Below are positions 37,986 through 50,437 of a DNA stretch of 64,000 bases, in pieces. The stretch comes from Rhyacichthys aspro (lineage: Eukaryota; Chordata; Actinopteri; Gobiiformes; Rhyacichthyidae): NCBI GenBank assembly GCA_036850595.1, contig CM072162.1, positions 20,588,758-20,652,757 of the forward strand. Direction: 5' to 3'. The stretch's first letter is position 1. The number at the start of each line of letters is the position of its first letter. The translations under genes and the position numbers were made by a program. A model generated the notes under the pieces. The model made no database searches and was not told the origin of the DNA. It saw only the letters and a list, made by a program, of their open reading frames with translations.

Positions 37986-40263
37986 GATACAAAGAGCTGA
38001 TTGTACTGTCTCCTTTTGAGTCACAGATGTGTTTTACTGAGTGAAAAATGAAATAATAATAACAAGAACAAGAGAGAACACGGGCCACTCTGCAAAATCT
38101 CCACGAGGTCAGCATCCGGCGCAGAAATATTAGCATTTACACTGAAGGAAAGAGCACATCCATCTCCCACCAGCCTGCTCACAGCTGTTCAACCCAGACA
38201 CTTGTCTCACCTGACATTTTCAACATCTCTGTCGATCTGACGCCTCGAAGGATTAATCCAGGTCTTTTACACTGCGGCTGTAAATGAACCAACACGTCTC
38301 CTTCTCCTCCCTTTGACCCGAATCCTTCCCCTTTTATAAACGCAGCCTTGGGAGCACATCAAACGCATGCCCCCTGCACCTGAGGCTATGAAAAATAAAT
38401 CGACAAACAAATGAATAAATAATCACAAAGGAGATATAACAAGAAGTTTTAAAATATCTGCACTTTTCTCTGCACTACATTTTTTATGCCTGTGATAATC
38501 TAGAGAATATTTTGAAAACACGGTCCCTCGTCTCATTAGATTTATGTTTATTGTTTCTTTTTCTGATCAAGCAAGATTCAGGGGGAAAAAAAAGACATCA
38601 GAGGTTTGCTTTTGTGATAGTGTTTGCGGTGTGCTATAGAATATGCATATCTTCCCACAGGCTTTTTGTATTTGCCGGCAACACACATCCAGAAACACCA
38701 CATTAACCTTGGGTGACTTCAAGGTTGAGAAAAATAAATACAAGTGTTTTTCTTCCAGCATATATCGCACCTTGACGTTTTGTATATAGCTTTATAGAAA
38801 TAGGATTATGCAGATGTGACACTGCCATGATGTTCTGTTTAGTTCCTGTGTAAAGGTTATGGAATAGGAGCTAGGTTTATGTATTATGTGTTTGATGAAG
38901 GGATGAAAACGTGAAAAGCAAGTGTAATTAGCTGTTTCGTGTAAATGTCTTGTATTTTATGCTAATTAGCCGTGAGAATTTAGCATTTTTAATAAAGCGA
39001 CTGAGAACGGATATAAAAATCTGTGTTTTAATGTTGTGTGTTTCAACAAATGTGTGTATAGTATATGTGTTATGTATTAGTCTTTATTAATTACAGTTTT
39101 GTTCTTCATATAAGCATCTGAATGAACATGTTCTGCATCTGGAGACACTATCACGAACCACAATAATCACAGAATACACTCTTTTTTTTTGCTTCAAAAT
39201 CACCAAACAAAGTCAAACTATGAAGCATCTAAATGAAAAAGTCCTGGTTAAAACCTTTTTCATTTGAGTTCTGTTTAGTCCTGGTTCAATCTTTATAAAT
39301 GATTCATCTTCTGCTTTGATGAGTGAACTTTACTCCAGAGCCTTGTATTTCTTTATATATTCTTTTTCACTTTTTTAAATTGTATTCAGACATAATGTTT
39401 ATTGCATGTTGCACTTCTTTTTTTTTCTTCCAATATTGTGCAACCCTGAGGTAAGTCACAGTGGTTGTCAAAGTGCTCCAACAGCTATGATTGAAAGAAA
39501 AAAAATGAGCATTATATAATATTGTTCTCCAAACTGGGACAGTCCAGGTCAAATGGGGACATGTCATCCTCATTCTTTTAAAAGAACCACAGAAGGTCCT
39601 ACAGAGGTTTGTAGCACTGATGATGCTTTTAACCTTTCCTGTTTAATAAATCAAATGAAAATGAAACACAATCACAAGATCACAAACACTATCTAGGGTA
39701 AGACAATCCACCTGGACGTTTTCCCAAAACACAGCTTTACTTTACAGTCAGAGCGAGTATGAATAAAAAGAGAAGCAACACGAGATAGTCTTTACTACTG
39801 ACACTTTAGTTCAGCAGAGTTTTACACCACCTCAACATCAGAGTCCTCTCCAGTGATGTTATAATAACCAGGAAGATTGTAAGAAAGCTCCAACCAACAA
39901 GAGCATAGCCACGTTTTCTGCTTGTATTACATTAAAAAGGTCCAACTGGACAATGTGCCACTGCTGCATAATAAGACGTTACATCAGCTTAACTTCCAGC
40001 TCAGGGCAGTGTCGGGTTTGATCCTGCATCACAATCTTTTTGGGGCTTTTTCTCTGTGTAAGCAGGAGACACTTTCTCTGAACTCCACGTTTTCTTTCGT
40101 CTGAACTGTTATGCAACTGGTTCACACTTTTTACTTTAAAAAGACATTTAAAATTCTCTTTATATCACAAATCCTGGACCACACTTTTTATGAACACTGT
40201 TCACCTGTTGAAGACCTTTTGAAGGGAATTATGTATTGAATAAATCTTTCTGTCATTTTTTAT
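37986..40263. other. Intergenic DNA, no gene seen
   Basis: AT-rich spacer. Short open frames have no recognisable domain; no repeats beyond homopolymer runs were noticed. Confidence 0.45.
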
Positions 40264-40269
40264 TTTATT
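40264..40269 (-). terminator. Possible polyadenylation signal of the coiled-coil frame
   Basis: AATAAA on the minus strand, about 64 bases past the stop of the coiled-coil frame; a T-rich/A-rich context makes chance occurrence possible. Confidence 0.35.
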
Positions 40270-40332
40270 TTTTTATTTGTGCTTAAAGGTAGAATAGATA
40301 GAGAGAGGGTAGAGGGTTGGAGGTAGGAGTGT

Positions 40333-41551
40333 TTAGGAGGAGTGGTTAACGAGTCTCTGGTACCACTTCTTCCTCTTCTTCTTCATTATTTTCTGCTGCA
40401 TTTGCTGCTCCAGTTCAGTGACTTTCTGCAGAAGAGTCTTGAGGATGTGATCTTCTATCTCTAGGTCCTGCAGCAGAAGTGTGAACTGCTCCTCTTTCTC
40501 CTGCAGCTGGAGTTGGCACCGTTCCTCGTTTTTCTGTCGAATGAATCCGTGTTGCTTCTCCCTGTCCTGCAGCAGAATCCTCATCTGCTTCTCATTGTCC
40601 TGCAGCTGGAGTTGATGCTGCTTCTCATTGTCCTGCAGCGATTTCTTCAACTCATGTGATGCTTGAATGAGGGAAGCCTTTTCTTTTCCCCATTCGCTGT
40701 ATCTTTTACAGTCTTCTTGCGCCTTCTCCAAAGCTTTTTGCAGCTCCTGCTCTTTAGCTTTAGCCTCAGAAGCTTGGGTTTCTATCTCCAACTTCAGTAA
40801 CGTCAGAGTCATTTCTCTTTTATCATCATCGGCCTTCCTCAGACGCTCTTCGGTGTTGACCTCGGATCTTAGCTGGTCAACCAAACTGTGAAGGGCCTTC
40901 TTCTCCTCTTCTTCCTTTGTCAACTTTTCTTGGAGCATGGTGTTAATACTCATCTGCTGCTGTAGCTCTGCCTCCATGTCTTGGAGCTGGACTCTCAGGT
41001 TGTGCTGCTCCTCTTTGTCCTGCAGTGACTTCTTTAACTCATCAGATGCTTGAATGAGGGAGGCTTTTTCTTTTTCCCACTCGTTGCATCTTTTAAGCTC
41101 TTCTTGTGCCTTCTCCAAAGCCGCCTGTAGCTCTTCTCGTTCCTTCGCTTCACAATCAAGCTCATTCTGGTTTGACCTTCTCAGCCATGTCATCCTTTTG
41201 TCTTTTAGCTCATGACGTTTGGTGAAGATATCATCAACTTCTTCTTCAGATATTTGTTGTTTTTCCTGAACAACAGTGTCATAGCCCACTTTGGTTTTCT
41301 TGAGCTCCTTTTGCAGCTCCAGCTCTTTAGCTTTAGCCGCAGAAGCTTGGGTTTTCAGTGTTGAGGACTTTCTCCTTCTTCTTTTCTCGGAGCATGGTGT
41401 TACTGCTCGTCTGCTGATGTAGCCGGACTCTCTGGTTTTTTATCTGTTCAGAGTCAACAGCTGCTGGTGGTGAGCTCTCTGTTTTGAGGTCGAAGTCGTC
41501 CTCGTGCAGCTTCTTGACGTCTTCTTCGGTGTGTCCGCTCCAGGCATTCAT
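40333..41551 (-). CDS. Coiled-coil protein gene, probably frameshifted
   Basis: No family recognised. The long frame is open from the stop at 40333 up past 41289 and is almost pure Glu/Lys/Gln/Leu coiled coil. The first ATG in that frame is at 41193, giving 286 residues; the upstream codon at 41289 is GTG. A 42-residue segment occurs twice (LQAALEKAQEELKRCNEWEK and LQKALEKAQEDCKRYSEWGK types, both running into KEKASLIQAS). A basic tail IMKKKRKKWYQRLVNHSS follows. Just upstream, another frame starts MNAWSGHTEEDVKK at 41551 and stops at 41333; its SSNTMLREK matches SINTMLQEK of the long frame, and the sequence between 41290 and 41360 in the long frame's phase reads TQASAAKAKELELQK, matching a later segment. 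The simplest reading is a third repeat copy truncated by a deletion with a frameshift. No intron is visible, so a retrocopy is possible. Confidence 0.5.
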
Positions 41552-42419
41552 TTTGTGCTCGGTTTGTGATGCTCAGTTTCGTGCATCTGTTTCCATCGAG
41601 AGTTGAAATGTTCTGGTCCAAACTCTGAGGGTTCTGTCCTTTCAATGACATCGTGAGATTCATATATATATTTAAACATATGTATTTCACAAGGCTTTTA
41701 CTTTTGATAATAATACAGGCAATGTTTATATGTTAAAAATGTCAGATTTTTCTTATGCCAAGATCACGATTTTAATAGATTTTGTATTATTGCCTATATT
41801 CTACTAAACTACATTGTTCTACTGCTTCTAGTAAAACAAATACAGTCCAGTCAGCAACTTACTGACAATAATAATCTATACATTCATAAAATAAACAATA
41901 TGAAATACTTTGAAACTCATTTGCTTTATCAAAAATACAATTAAACTGATGGTCCTCTGCTGTTAACAGGTGGGCCCAGCAGCAATAGATAAAGAATGAG
42001 TTAAATGTCGAATTATTTTTCTTAAACACTATTTATATTCGAACATATTAAGTTGTTTATTTTATTTCATAGTTAAAGTATAGACTGACAGGGAAAGAAA
42101 ACCTAACCCTAAACACAATAGATCAGGAGTCATCAAAGAGCCTTTACGTTATATTTATTCACGTTATATACCACTGCTTTAAACAGAAACACAATTTGTC
42201 AGATACTGTGTTAAACTTAATGGAGGTGTTTTCCGTCTGTAGAAACCCACCTCGATGTTTAAGAAACATTTAGTTTGAGCTGAGGCGGTCCAGATGGTCA
42301 CACCTGTGTGAGCAGCTGTGGAATCGCTTTATTTAATCAAGAATAAACACAAGATGAGCCTTCAGTCGCTAATAAAGCTATCCTTGAACGCCTATAAAAA
42401 GCTGTATCATCATTAAAAG

Positions 42420-42970
42420 CGTTCATTGCCTAATTAATGACTTGCAGATATTGTCAGCTTCAACAAAATGAAGACGCATGCTTCTGAATCTAGTTGAACC
42501 TGTGCCCAGTTCACTGACCCGTACAGCACTCAGCGTATGCAAAGCTGCTGAGCCACGCCAGCCGCCCCCTAATGTGCATCAGGTTGTCTTACTATTGCTG
42601 TCACCGAGGTCATTAATTCCTATCAAGGACTCCTCCGTAATAGACTTGTATTGTGCGACTACAGTGGCTGCTGCTGGTTTGCAAACAGCTTAGTAAGCAG
42701 CCAGCGTTCCCCGCGCTTTGATTCGCTGCTAAGTGCTTCATCAATCACAATCGCAGACAGATCATTAGAGGCTTCTACGATGACAAGAGCAGCCAAAACA
42801 TCTACAGCACGTTGCTCCAGACCACCCCTCAAACCTTTAATTATGCCCGAGGTTGGCACTTATCAAAGACACGCAGTGATAAGTGACTCACTTAATAGTC
42901 GCCATCAGTTAAAGCGACTTGTTAATGTCAAGGGCTTTTAAATTAGTCGTATTGAATCATGCTAAATCAG
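42420..42970. promoter_or_regulatory. Candidate conserved non-coding block
   Basis: Long complex sequence rich in developmental-factor words: CCTAATTAATGA, GTCATTAATTCC, AGTGATAAGTGAC, CATCAATCACA, TTTAATTATG and TTATCAAAGAC. Frames of 96 and 66 residues cross it without domain features. It resembles a compact developmental enhancer more than an exon. Confidence 0.4.
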
Positions 42971-45900
42971 ACGAAGATTGGTGCATTCAGAGAAGCCCAA
43001 ACACTTGAAAACTGAGTGAAAGGTTAGCTTCAAAACTTTTCAATGAACCTTGTCTGGTTTATATTTGAACCTGTCCATCACAGAAATGCAGCAGCTGCCA
43101 GTCACTTGTCACTATAATATTACTGTGTATAAAATAAGTTAATGAGGAAATATAACAGCAGAGTTTCCAAACGCTTGTGTGAATAATCATTATTTATAGA
43201 CTGAATATGTCATTTTGTTTTTATGACTTTAAGACTTTGACTCCACCTTTGTCACTCACGATCTCTGTAAAGTCCTCTCTTTGTGTGGATGTGTTATGAC
43301 TGTCATGTTTTTATGTTTTGTTTTGTTTTTTTTGTCCTTGTTTTGTTTTTGTAATTTATTTTTTTTGCAGCAGAACAGAAACCTGCTGGAAACCAGTCCC
43401 TAACTGAGTCAGGCCCGATTAACTGCAGCATTGATGTTGCTTTTCATCTTTACTGTTTAACAAATAAATGATGAAATGAACATCACAGTGAAAAGTTTAC
43501 CAGTTTAGGGTCATACTCTTAAATAACTGTCAAATTAAAAGGCATTATTTAACATTTTATTGATCTGAACAAAATAGAAGAGGAGCGGATACATGTCAAT
43601 GTCAATTATGCCCTTTGCTTTTTCTGTTTTGGAAAAAAATTCAATTCTAAAGCTGCACAGAATTCACCAGAAATTTTAAAAGTTAGTTCTAGTTCTCCTA
43701 GAGAAACTGAGCACTGCCGAAGGAGAAGCACAGTCATAAGTAAACGTACGAACAAAATTAAATTCTAATTTCTTAAAGTGGACTGACCTCCTTCTAACAG
43801 CATGTCCCTACAGGGCTTCCGTAGTTGTCCAGACAGTCTTGTAAAAAAGGATTTACAAGGTTTTAAAATGTGATATTCCACTAAAAACACACACCTCACC
43901 TTTAGTAGAGCATTTACCAACACAGTGACACATTTCCAACACCTTTTTTAATTAATGTTGATTTAATAGACAAAACTATGCTTTACTAACTTTGCTAACT
44001 AGTCATTTTGCTAAGTCTTGTCAAATGTGACTTAATTCACTGATGAATTCTGTGTCAGTGTATTGAAACTTTTTAAGGCACGAGAAGCCTTTTTAAAGTG
44101 TGAATATGTGTGACAAATCTTTGATGGTGTATATTTTGTGGTTCATTTAGATAGAACACAGTTAATTTAGCATGGCAGTGTTGTTTCTTCCCAACATTAC
44201 CCACAGAAAATGCTGTGAGCAGCATAAACATTAGTGTAGTGAGCCAGACGCACACTTCCTTCTGCCAACTGAACTGTACAAAGGAGTCACATTGTTACTA
44301 CGAACTTCAGGGTGTTTGAAGGTAAAAATATCTCTATCCTTAAACAACCCACTGTTTGAACGCAGCTCTTCGGAGTCCAACAGAGACAGCTACAGATGCC
44401 CTGTGAATCTCCCCGAGTTGCAGAACAGCACGTATATTAGCCTGGAATAAATGCAGCCCGTAAATGGGGATTTGTGCAGCGTGTGCTCTCATATCGTAAG
44501 CAAAACATGCCCTTTTGTCCTTCCTGCCCACCTGCTTAATGGCTACACTGTGCTGCGCTGATCCCAACACCTCGGGAAGCATCGCTAATGTGAGGGTTAG
44601 TGAGTGTTTGTGGAAAGCGGGAGACAGCGGGACGGTCCGTTCTCTTCCAGATGAGCGGCCGTGTGATACAGACCAGAGCAGACGTGCACCGGCTCGGGTC
44701 GAGATGTCGCTGTCGGGGGACGCGATCCTAAAAAGAGCACGTCTAGACACATCCCTTTAGGCCACTCCCTGGAGAGAGTCTGTGAGCTACAAGTGCCCCC
44801 TGGTGAGCACGGGCCAGAGAGGTCTGACGGACAACAGTGAAGGACAAGCTCTTTCTCCCAAATCATCCTTTTTATCCAGTGATAAATGGAGTATCAATGG
44901 TTTAAATTAAAAGACAGTCTGTTGTATGTGAGATTTATTTTTATCTGTTCACTGAGTACTATTGTATAAATGTTTACTATTACTGTTGTGTGTAAAATAA
45001 AATTAGAATTGGACTTAACTCATTAAAAAGAAAAGTTAATGCATGATCTGCTTGAGCATGACAACATCAAACTAACATTAAAAGTCTATCAAAGCCAGGA
45101 ATATCCATATCATTCCCAGAAACCACTCATTTTCAAACCTATCCTGAGGTGCTTTTATGCCTAAAGTTATTCAAAAGAAAATTTAGTTTTGAATCATGAA
45201 CTCAAACTCTTCTTTTAAGAACAAGCTGATAAAATCTTAGACTGCCTCGGCAAAATTGGATTTCAGAGATTATGATGTGAACTTTATGACTTATTTGCTG
45301 CAACTTGAACATTTAAAATTCCATAAGTACGTTTAGATATTGATGATAAAGAGCCTCACAACAACAAGGTCACAAGTTTAAACCTCAAAAAAAGAAAACG
45401 TAACTCAGTCGTCTTTTTTCCTAAATACTTTGTTTTATTTAAGAATAGTTGTCTTCTCTTTATAAGTAACTAAACTTCTACTTGAGCACAGATTTTGTTT
45501 AATCTTCCCCAGGATCAGATGCAACTCTGTTCTTTAATTGCATTTTAAGTTCCATATTCTTCCTTAACCTCAAATCTCCTCAGACTTATTTTAGTCCAGC
45601 AGTTATTATTGCACATCTCAGTCAGTTTGTAGAAATCAATTAGCAATAAAAAGGCATCATTTTGCAGTTTAGAATAGAGCATCAATTTACATTATGTTTG
45701 TGTGATCTGGAAAATGTCAAATAATTGCCCTGAATGGCCTTTCCCTTTAAAACATCAGACCAGGGAAGAATCAATTTCATGATTTCCTCTTGACTCTTCC
45801 CAGCAGTGAAATTTCCCTGAGACTGAAATGGTTATGGGGGGATTTAATTCACTCTAATCTTGTCATCCCACTAAACCTGTGTACATATCCCACCATTTTC

Positions 45901-47079
45901 CACTTTCATTCTAATTTGAAACCCTTGAGCACTACACCATTCATATTAATATTCAGCATGTTTCTGAATAGCCCACAGCGAAGGGTTCACCGCTCTCCTT
46001 TTCTGTTCTGGATATAGATCCAGTGTAGCTTCAATGACTGCTTGCCTCGGGAGAGTTATGGTGCTTATTCCAGCAGACAGAGCGAACAGAGAGATTACAT
46101 GAATACCAGATCCCAGAGGAGCTGTAGCTTTGGCTGCTGTTTAAAGCCCAATCAATGAAAGAAACATGACCCTTGTCCATCTGTCGTGCACAGGACAACG
46201 CCATGTTTCTGGGAAAACTGCGTGCTTCATAGGGAGGTGTACCATGTGCTGTGCTCATATGGTGTCATTAATGTTTCATAGTGCTGCCAGACCCCATCTA
46301 CAGTTTAGTTTAGTGCACATTTTTGTGTTTTTATGGTTCAAACTTTGTCAATATGACGAAAATAATGACAGAATATGTAAAAACTCTCGTAAACTACAGC
46401 GTTTAGTAAATGCTGGTGGGTTATTCTCTGATATAATTGTGTAAAAAGTGTAATTTTTCATCCACATTAACTGCTTTGAAATGAATAGGTAGTTCCACTT
46501 TGGGTGAAATACATGCTTAGGAACACTGCAGTGCATTAATTACTGAACAAAAGTCACTCAGCAACATTGATAAACAGCCACATGCCGGAAAGAAAGGACT
46601 GAAAATGTTGCATGTTTTTTTTTATAAATGCCAATGTGATGAATGACTTGTTCCAAATACTATTTAATTAGTCAGCGTTTAAGAACTGCTACTTATAAAC
46701 ACAACTCGCGGACATTTGTTTTAAGTCTTGTTCTGGTCTTGGACTTAAGTTCTTTAGAATAAAAATTAAAAAAAGCCAAGACAAGACCACAACTGTCTTA
46801 TATGTCCATGTTATTCTTGTGATTAGATATAACTTTTGATCATTATATTGAATCTATCATTCACATTCATTCATATCTAATCATTTTATCTAATCTTAAT
46901 TAAACAAATGTGTTACCAAACCCTCAAGAGTGTCCATTTATGAAATCCTGGTCCTATCTTGGTCTGACTTTAACATTACCAACAGCCAGTCTGTACATAC
47001 TGAGCTGGAAATGCCACACAAATCAAACCAATCCATTTAAAACTGAACCGTTCTGTACATTTTGGTGGAAATGAGTCTT

Positions 47080-47370
47080 TGGCCTGTGATTTAATGACTA
47101 CCTCCAACACCTGTGCAAATTGTGGAACAAAGCAGTCGAGAAAATGCAGAGCGGGCCGTGTGCAGTTCTGCTTGCTGACTACAGAGATTTGACTGATTTA
47201 GCTGTGGGCACAGGCTACCTTCAATGTCTAAAGCCATTAGTGATTCCTGTAGTACTAAAGCGCCGCTCCAGGGTACCCATTTCCTTGCATTAATGTCTAG
47301 TTTCCACCGCAGAAAATCAAAGGCATATTCTAATGTGCCTGCCTAGCTTTGGATACACAAATAACCCAGG
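47080..47370. promoter_or_regulatory. Candidate conserved non-coding block
   Basis: Complex mixed-composition DNA about 1.2 kb beyond the sulfotransferase polyadenylation region, with CCATTAGTGATT, GCATTAATGTC and TCAAAGG words. No coding frame. Regulatory role inferred only from texture. Confidence 0.25.
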
Positions 47371-48408
47371 TTAGAAGGCTCTAGGGGCTTTTGTTGGTCA
47401 AAATGAAGCGTGGAGATAAACATCTGGTACGTTTCAAAGCAGAACAATTTATTATCAAGAAACAATATCAAACAAGAAAGAGAGGAAAAAACGTCCATGT
47501 GTTTCATAAACTTGTTTTTGCAGAAATGTGATCATGTCAGCGCCTCCAGCACACACAGGATGATTTATTAAACTTGGAGATTCTTTCATTTAATCCTACG
47601 CCCCTAGTTACAATTTTTCATATTTCTCTGTGTAAATATAGCGCTGTCGGTCGGTGCAGGAACCAGAGATCACAGCAGAGATACGAAGAGGCAATTCAAA
47701 GGGGATTTCAAATGTTAGTTTCTCTAAAGTGCTTTATGCCTCTCCGGGTCCCGGTCCCAGGAAAACGTAGTGGCTCCACGGAGAGTCCAAACAGGAAAGA
47801 TAATTCACCGGCACATGTTCAAGTTTGGTTAATTAATAATTGTCCGTTTGGGGGTATTTGACATTTTCATTGCACTTGTGGTGACGTTAACGTAGGCTGA
47901 CCAAGATTTATAAGCCTTAAGAGCACTCTTTAAAGGTCTCGCTCGTGTTTTGACTACATTGCCTCTCACTTTTAGATCAAAACTCAGGTGTTTTCAATCA
48001 AAACTGGCTGAGACCAACACCTTTTCGTGTATAAACCTCCTTAATGGATGTCAGATGGGTTAAATCATGGGTTTGATGTCGAGAAATAATTTCCCTCTGT
48101 GTTGCGTTGATAACATTGTGTTGAAGTATCTTTTTCTTTTTTATTCAGTATTCTTGGTTGCGACATTAAAATCCATCTGAAATCATTTTCTGATCTGAAA
48201 TAACCTCTTTCTTCAAGTGCTAGCGAATTAAACATTGGTCTTTGGTGTTCCAGTAAACTTATCTTTTCGTTTATCCACTAATTGTTTTGTTTTGGGTTTT
48301 TTTTTACTTTTCCTTCCTCGGTCTTAGTCTTAGTATCAGTCCCTAAAAGTCTTTTTATAACCTTGACACACTTGGTCTCATTCATAAAGGTTGATGTGGT
48401 TTTGCCTT

Positions 48409-48414
48409 TTTATT
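48409..48414 (-). terminator. Possible polyadenylation signal of the sulfotransferase gene
   Basis: AATAAA on the minus strand about 160 bases past the stop codon. Other candidates lie further downstream. Confidence 0.4.
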
Positions 48415-48574
48415 TAATTGTTTGTTTAATAATGAAGTAAATGCCCCAATGTTAATGTAAAATACCAATGCCCTCAAGTATTATCAATGAAAATAGAAAA
48501 TATCTCCCAAACTGAAAATTAAAAGTTATCAGTTTGATCAAGTGCTGGATTATACAGTCTCATGTCTGGTTTTC

Positions 48575-49510
48575 TTATTGCCAGTTGAATGTGCGCCTCA
48601 CCAGCCTGAAAAAGGTCCTGTTATGTTCCCGTAGGAAGGAGCGCAGTTGTTGTAGGACGGTGCTGTTGACGGCCGGGTGGGGGCGTCCCTTCGACTCGTG
48701 AAGACACCGCTCTCGGCCGTCGCTCCGAATGCAGTAAAACCCTTTCGTTTGGTTGAAGTAGAAGTTGGAGGACACTATCCTCGGGGGCAGATTTAGGAAG
48801 TCCTCCACTTTCTGCAGCTCTGGCAGAGGGTCCCGAATCAGAGCGTCCCCGTCTACGATGTGGATCTGCTCCAGGGGGAAGTGCCGCAGCCAGTTGCGCA
48901 TGTGCACGTCGTAGAGGCTCCTCTGAATGGCCTTGTATCTCATGTTGAGGGCTCCGTTTCGCACCAGCAGGTTCTCGATGGCCTGCACCGGCTTGTGGTT
49001 TTCGAGGCGGTTGAAGTACACCTGGGTGTAGTCGGAGATGACCCGCTCGGTCGGATCTCGTAAAATCAGCAGCAGTTTAATGGAGGAGTTCATGGCACAG
49101 ATGCGTTCGGGGGCGAGGGCCGATGTGAAGTATCCCGGGGTTTTCTCTATGGTGATCTGGCTGGGGTAGGAGTAGGGCATCAAATCACGATACCACTCAA
49201 ACCCTTTGGCGTAGTTTTCGTCCCAATCGAAGAAGTGCACCTCAGTGGCAGCAGCAGCCACTTCTGGGTGTATGTCCAACATCTCCAACAGCGCTCTCGT
49301 ACCGCCTTTACGGACTCCGATAATGATGCTCTGTGGAGCTCTTTTGCTCGTCCCCGGTGGAGGAGAAGTGGCGGCATCTTCAGAGATATTGGCAGCTCGC
49401 ACAGGATCAAGTTCGATGGGGTCCACGCCGAATTCTTCATGGAGAAACTCGGGTGGTGCACCGTATGTTTGAATGACAAGAAGGAAGGCGAAAGCCAGTA
49501 AACAAGACAT
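48575..49510 (-). CDS. hs3st1: Heparan sulfate glucosamine 3-O-sulfotransferase 1-type
   Basis: A single coding exon of 311 residues. The enzyme moves sulfate from PAPS to the 3-OH of glucosamine in heparan sulfate within the Golgi, making antithrombin-type sites. Visible: hydrophobic N-terminal signal (residues 1-17, LLAFAFLLVIQTYG) and no membrane stem, as in HS3ST1 rather than HS3ST2-6; the PAPS loop GVRKGGTRALLE (65-76) with K68 and R72; catalytic E90 in TEVHFFDW; K123 in EKTPGYF; RDPTERVISDY (151-161); cysteines C260 and C269 bracketing the conserved loop; HESKGRPHP (271-279). Length and catalytic positions coincide with the human enzyme. Five N-glycosylation sequons (N41, N141, N253, N282, N297). 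The start at 49510 gives a proper signal peptide; the frame continues 111 codons upstream, but that part crosses a splice acceptor and looks non-coding. Which fish paralogue this is (hs3st1 or an hs3st1-like duplicate) cannot be decided. Confidence 0.9.
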   Translation of the reverse strand: MSCLLAFAFLLVIQTYGAPPEFLHEEFGVDPIELDPVRAANISEDAATSPPPGTSKRAPQSIIIGVRKGGTRALLEMLDIHPEVAAAATEVHFFDWDENYAKGFEWYRDLMPYSYPSQITIEKTPGYFTSALAPERICAMNSSIKLLLILRDPTERVISDYTQVYFNRLENHKPVQAIENLLVRNGALNMRYKAIQRSLYDVHMRNWLRHFPLEQIHIVDGDALIRDPLPELQKVEDFLNLPPRIVSSNFYFNQTKGFYCIRSDGRERCLHESKGRPHPAVNSTVLQQLRSFLREHNRTFFRLVRRTFNWQ

Positions 49511-49553
49511 TTTAAGGAGACGAGAGTGGCAACGGGACAGAGAGGAGACTGGT

Positions 49554-49670
49554 TTAGCTGTCGCCGAGGGTCTTTCTGAGCTGAGTGGTATCAGGACAAG
49601 AGGGAATTGCAGTCTTTGTCTGCCATTGAATTTGAACTGGAGTAGAAACCATCGACAGTCCAAAGCACAT
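49554..49670 (-). other. 5'UTR splice acceptor and 38-codon uORF
   Basis: On the minus strand a good acceptor (CTTTGTCTCTTACAG, AG at 49671-49672) precedes 49670, so the coding exon probably starts there with about 160 bases of 5'UTR. The first three exon bases are ATG, opening a 38-codon upstream frame that stops at 49554, before the main start. Upstream non-coding exon(s) were not located. Confidence 0.5.
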
Positions 49671-49672
49671 CT

Positions 49673-50437
49673 GTAAGAGACAAAGAGAAGCAGAGAAAGA
49701 CATTCAGATCTCAGGTATATGAAGCAGAAGGCTGTATTACACCGAAATGGCACTTTTCTCATTGAGGAGAAACTATCAGGCCACACAGTCCATAAGTGCA
49801 TTATCTGAAAAGGATCATCTCTATTCCTCTTTCTACGTGTCACCTTTCATTTCGCCTCCTCTCATCTGCTTCCACCTCTCACTCTATAAAGTCACTTTCA
49901 ATTGATACTGTAATTTCTTTGTCTGAAAAACATTTATCCAGACAGCTCGTTGGTGTGTGAGATTGGGAGAGATGGCAGCAGGCCCGCGGACAAGGCCACT
50001 GCGCTTTGTCTTCTTTCTCTGGGTCAAAATCCGGGGCTAAAATCAATAAAACTTACTCAGGCCTCCAGCGCACTGAATTCAAGGCTCTCATACTTTTATG
50101 TAGAGGCATTTACAGCAGGAAACCAAATGAGTTCCCACTTTCAGGTGACTTTGATTTTCTATGTGAGACTGGAAAGATCAATACTGAGAGAATGAATCCA
50201 CACAAACACAATAAGGAGGATTTTTGGGTCTTAAATAAGATTTACAACATGGCAGAAAGGGTTTTTTAAACAATGGGAAAATAAGCTGTCTTCAGGGTTC
50301 CCATCCTTCCTTGAAAAACCTGGAAATTGATTAAAATGTCTTGGAAAATTACAATTGTGTTGTAGCCACTTGTATTTGTGAACCTTTGTGTGAAATTCAG
50401 CTGGCTTTGGATAAACAATTAGATCATTTTGGTTGAG
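49673..50437. other. Upstream flank or first intron of the sulfotransferase, no gene seen
   Basis: Probable intron or upstream DNA. No second exon could be fixed. Confidence 0.4.

Larger units (their letters stand above)
41552..48408. other. Gene-poor stretch, no gene seen
   Basis: AT-rich DNA with three GC-richer, complex blocks that look regulatory: about 42.42-42.97, 44.34-44.87 and 47.08-47.37 kb. No open frame has a domain. Confidence 0.45.

Noticed and set aside
44340..44750. 136-residue minus-strand open frame
   Set aside because: Overlapping frames are open on both strands of a GC-richer patch; no domain seen.
49511..49843. 111-codon upstream extension of the sulfotransferase frame
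   Set aside because: It would bury the signal peptide inside the protein, crosses a good splice acceptor at 49671, and has no similarity to the family N-terminus.
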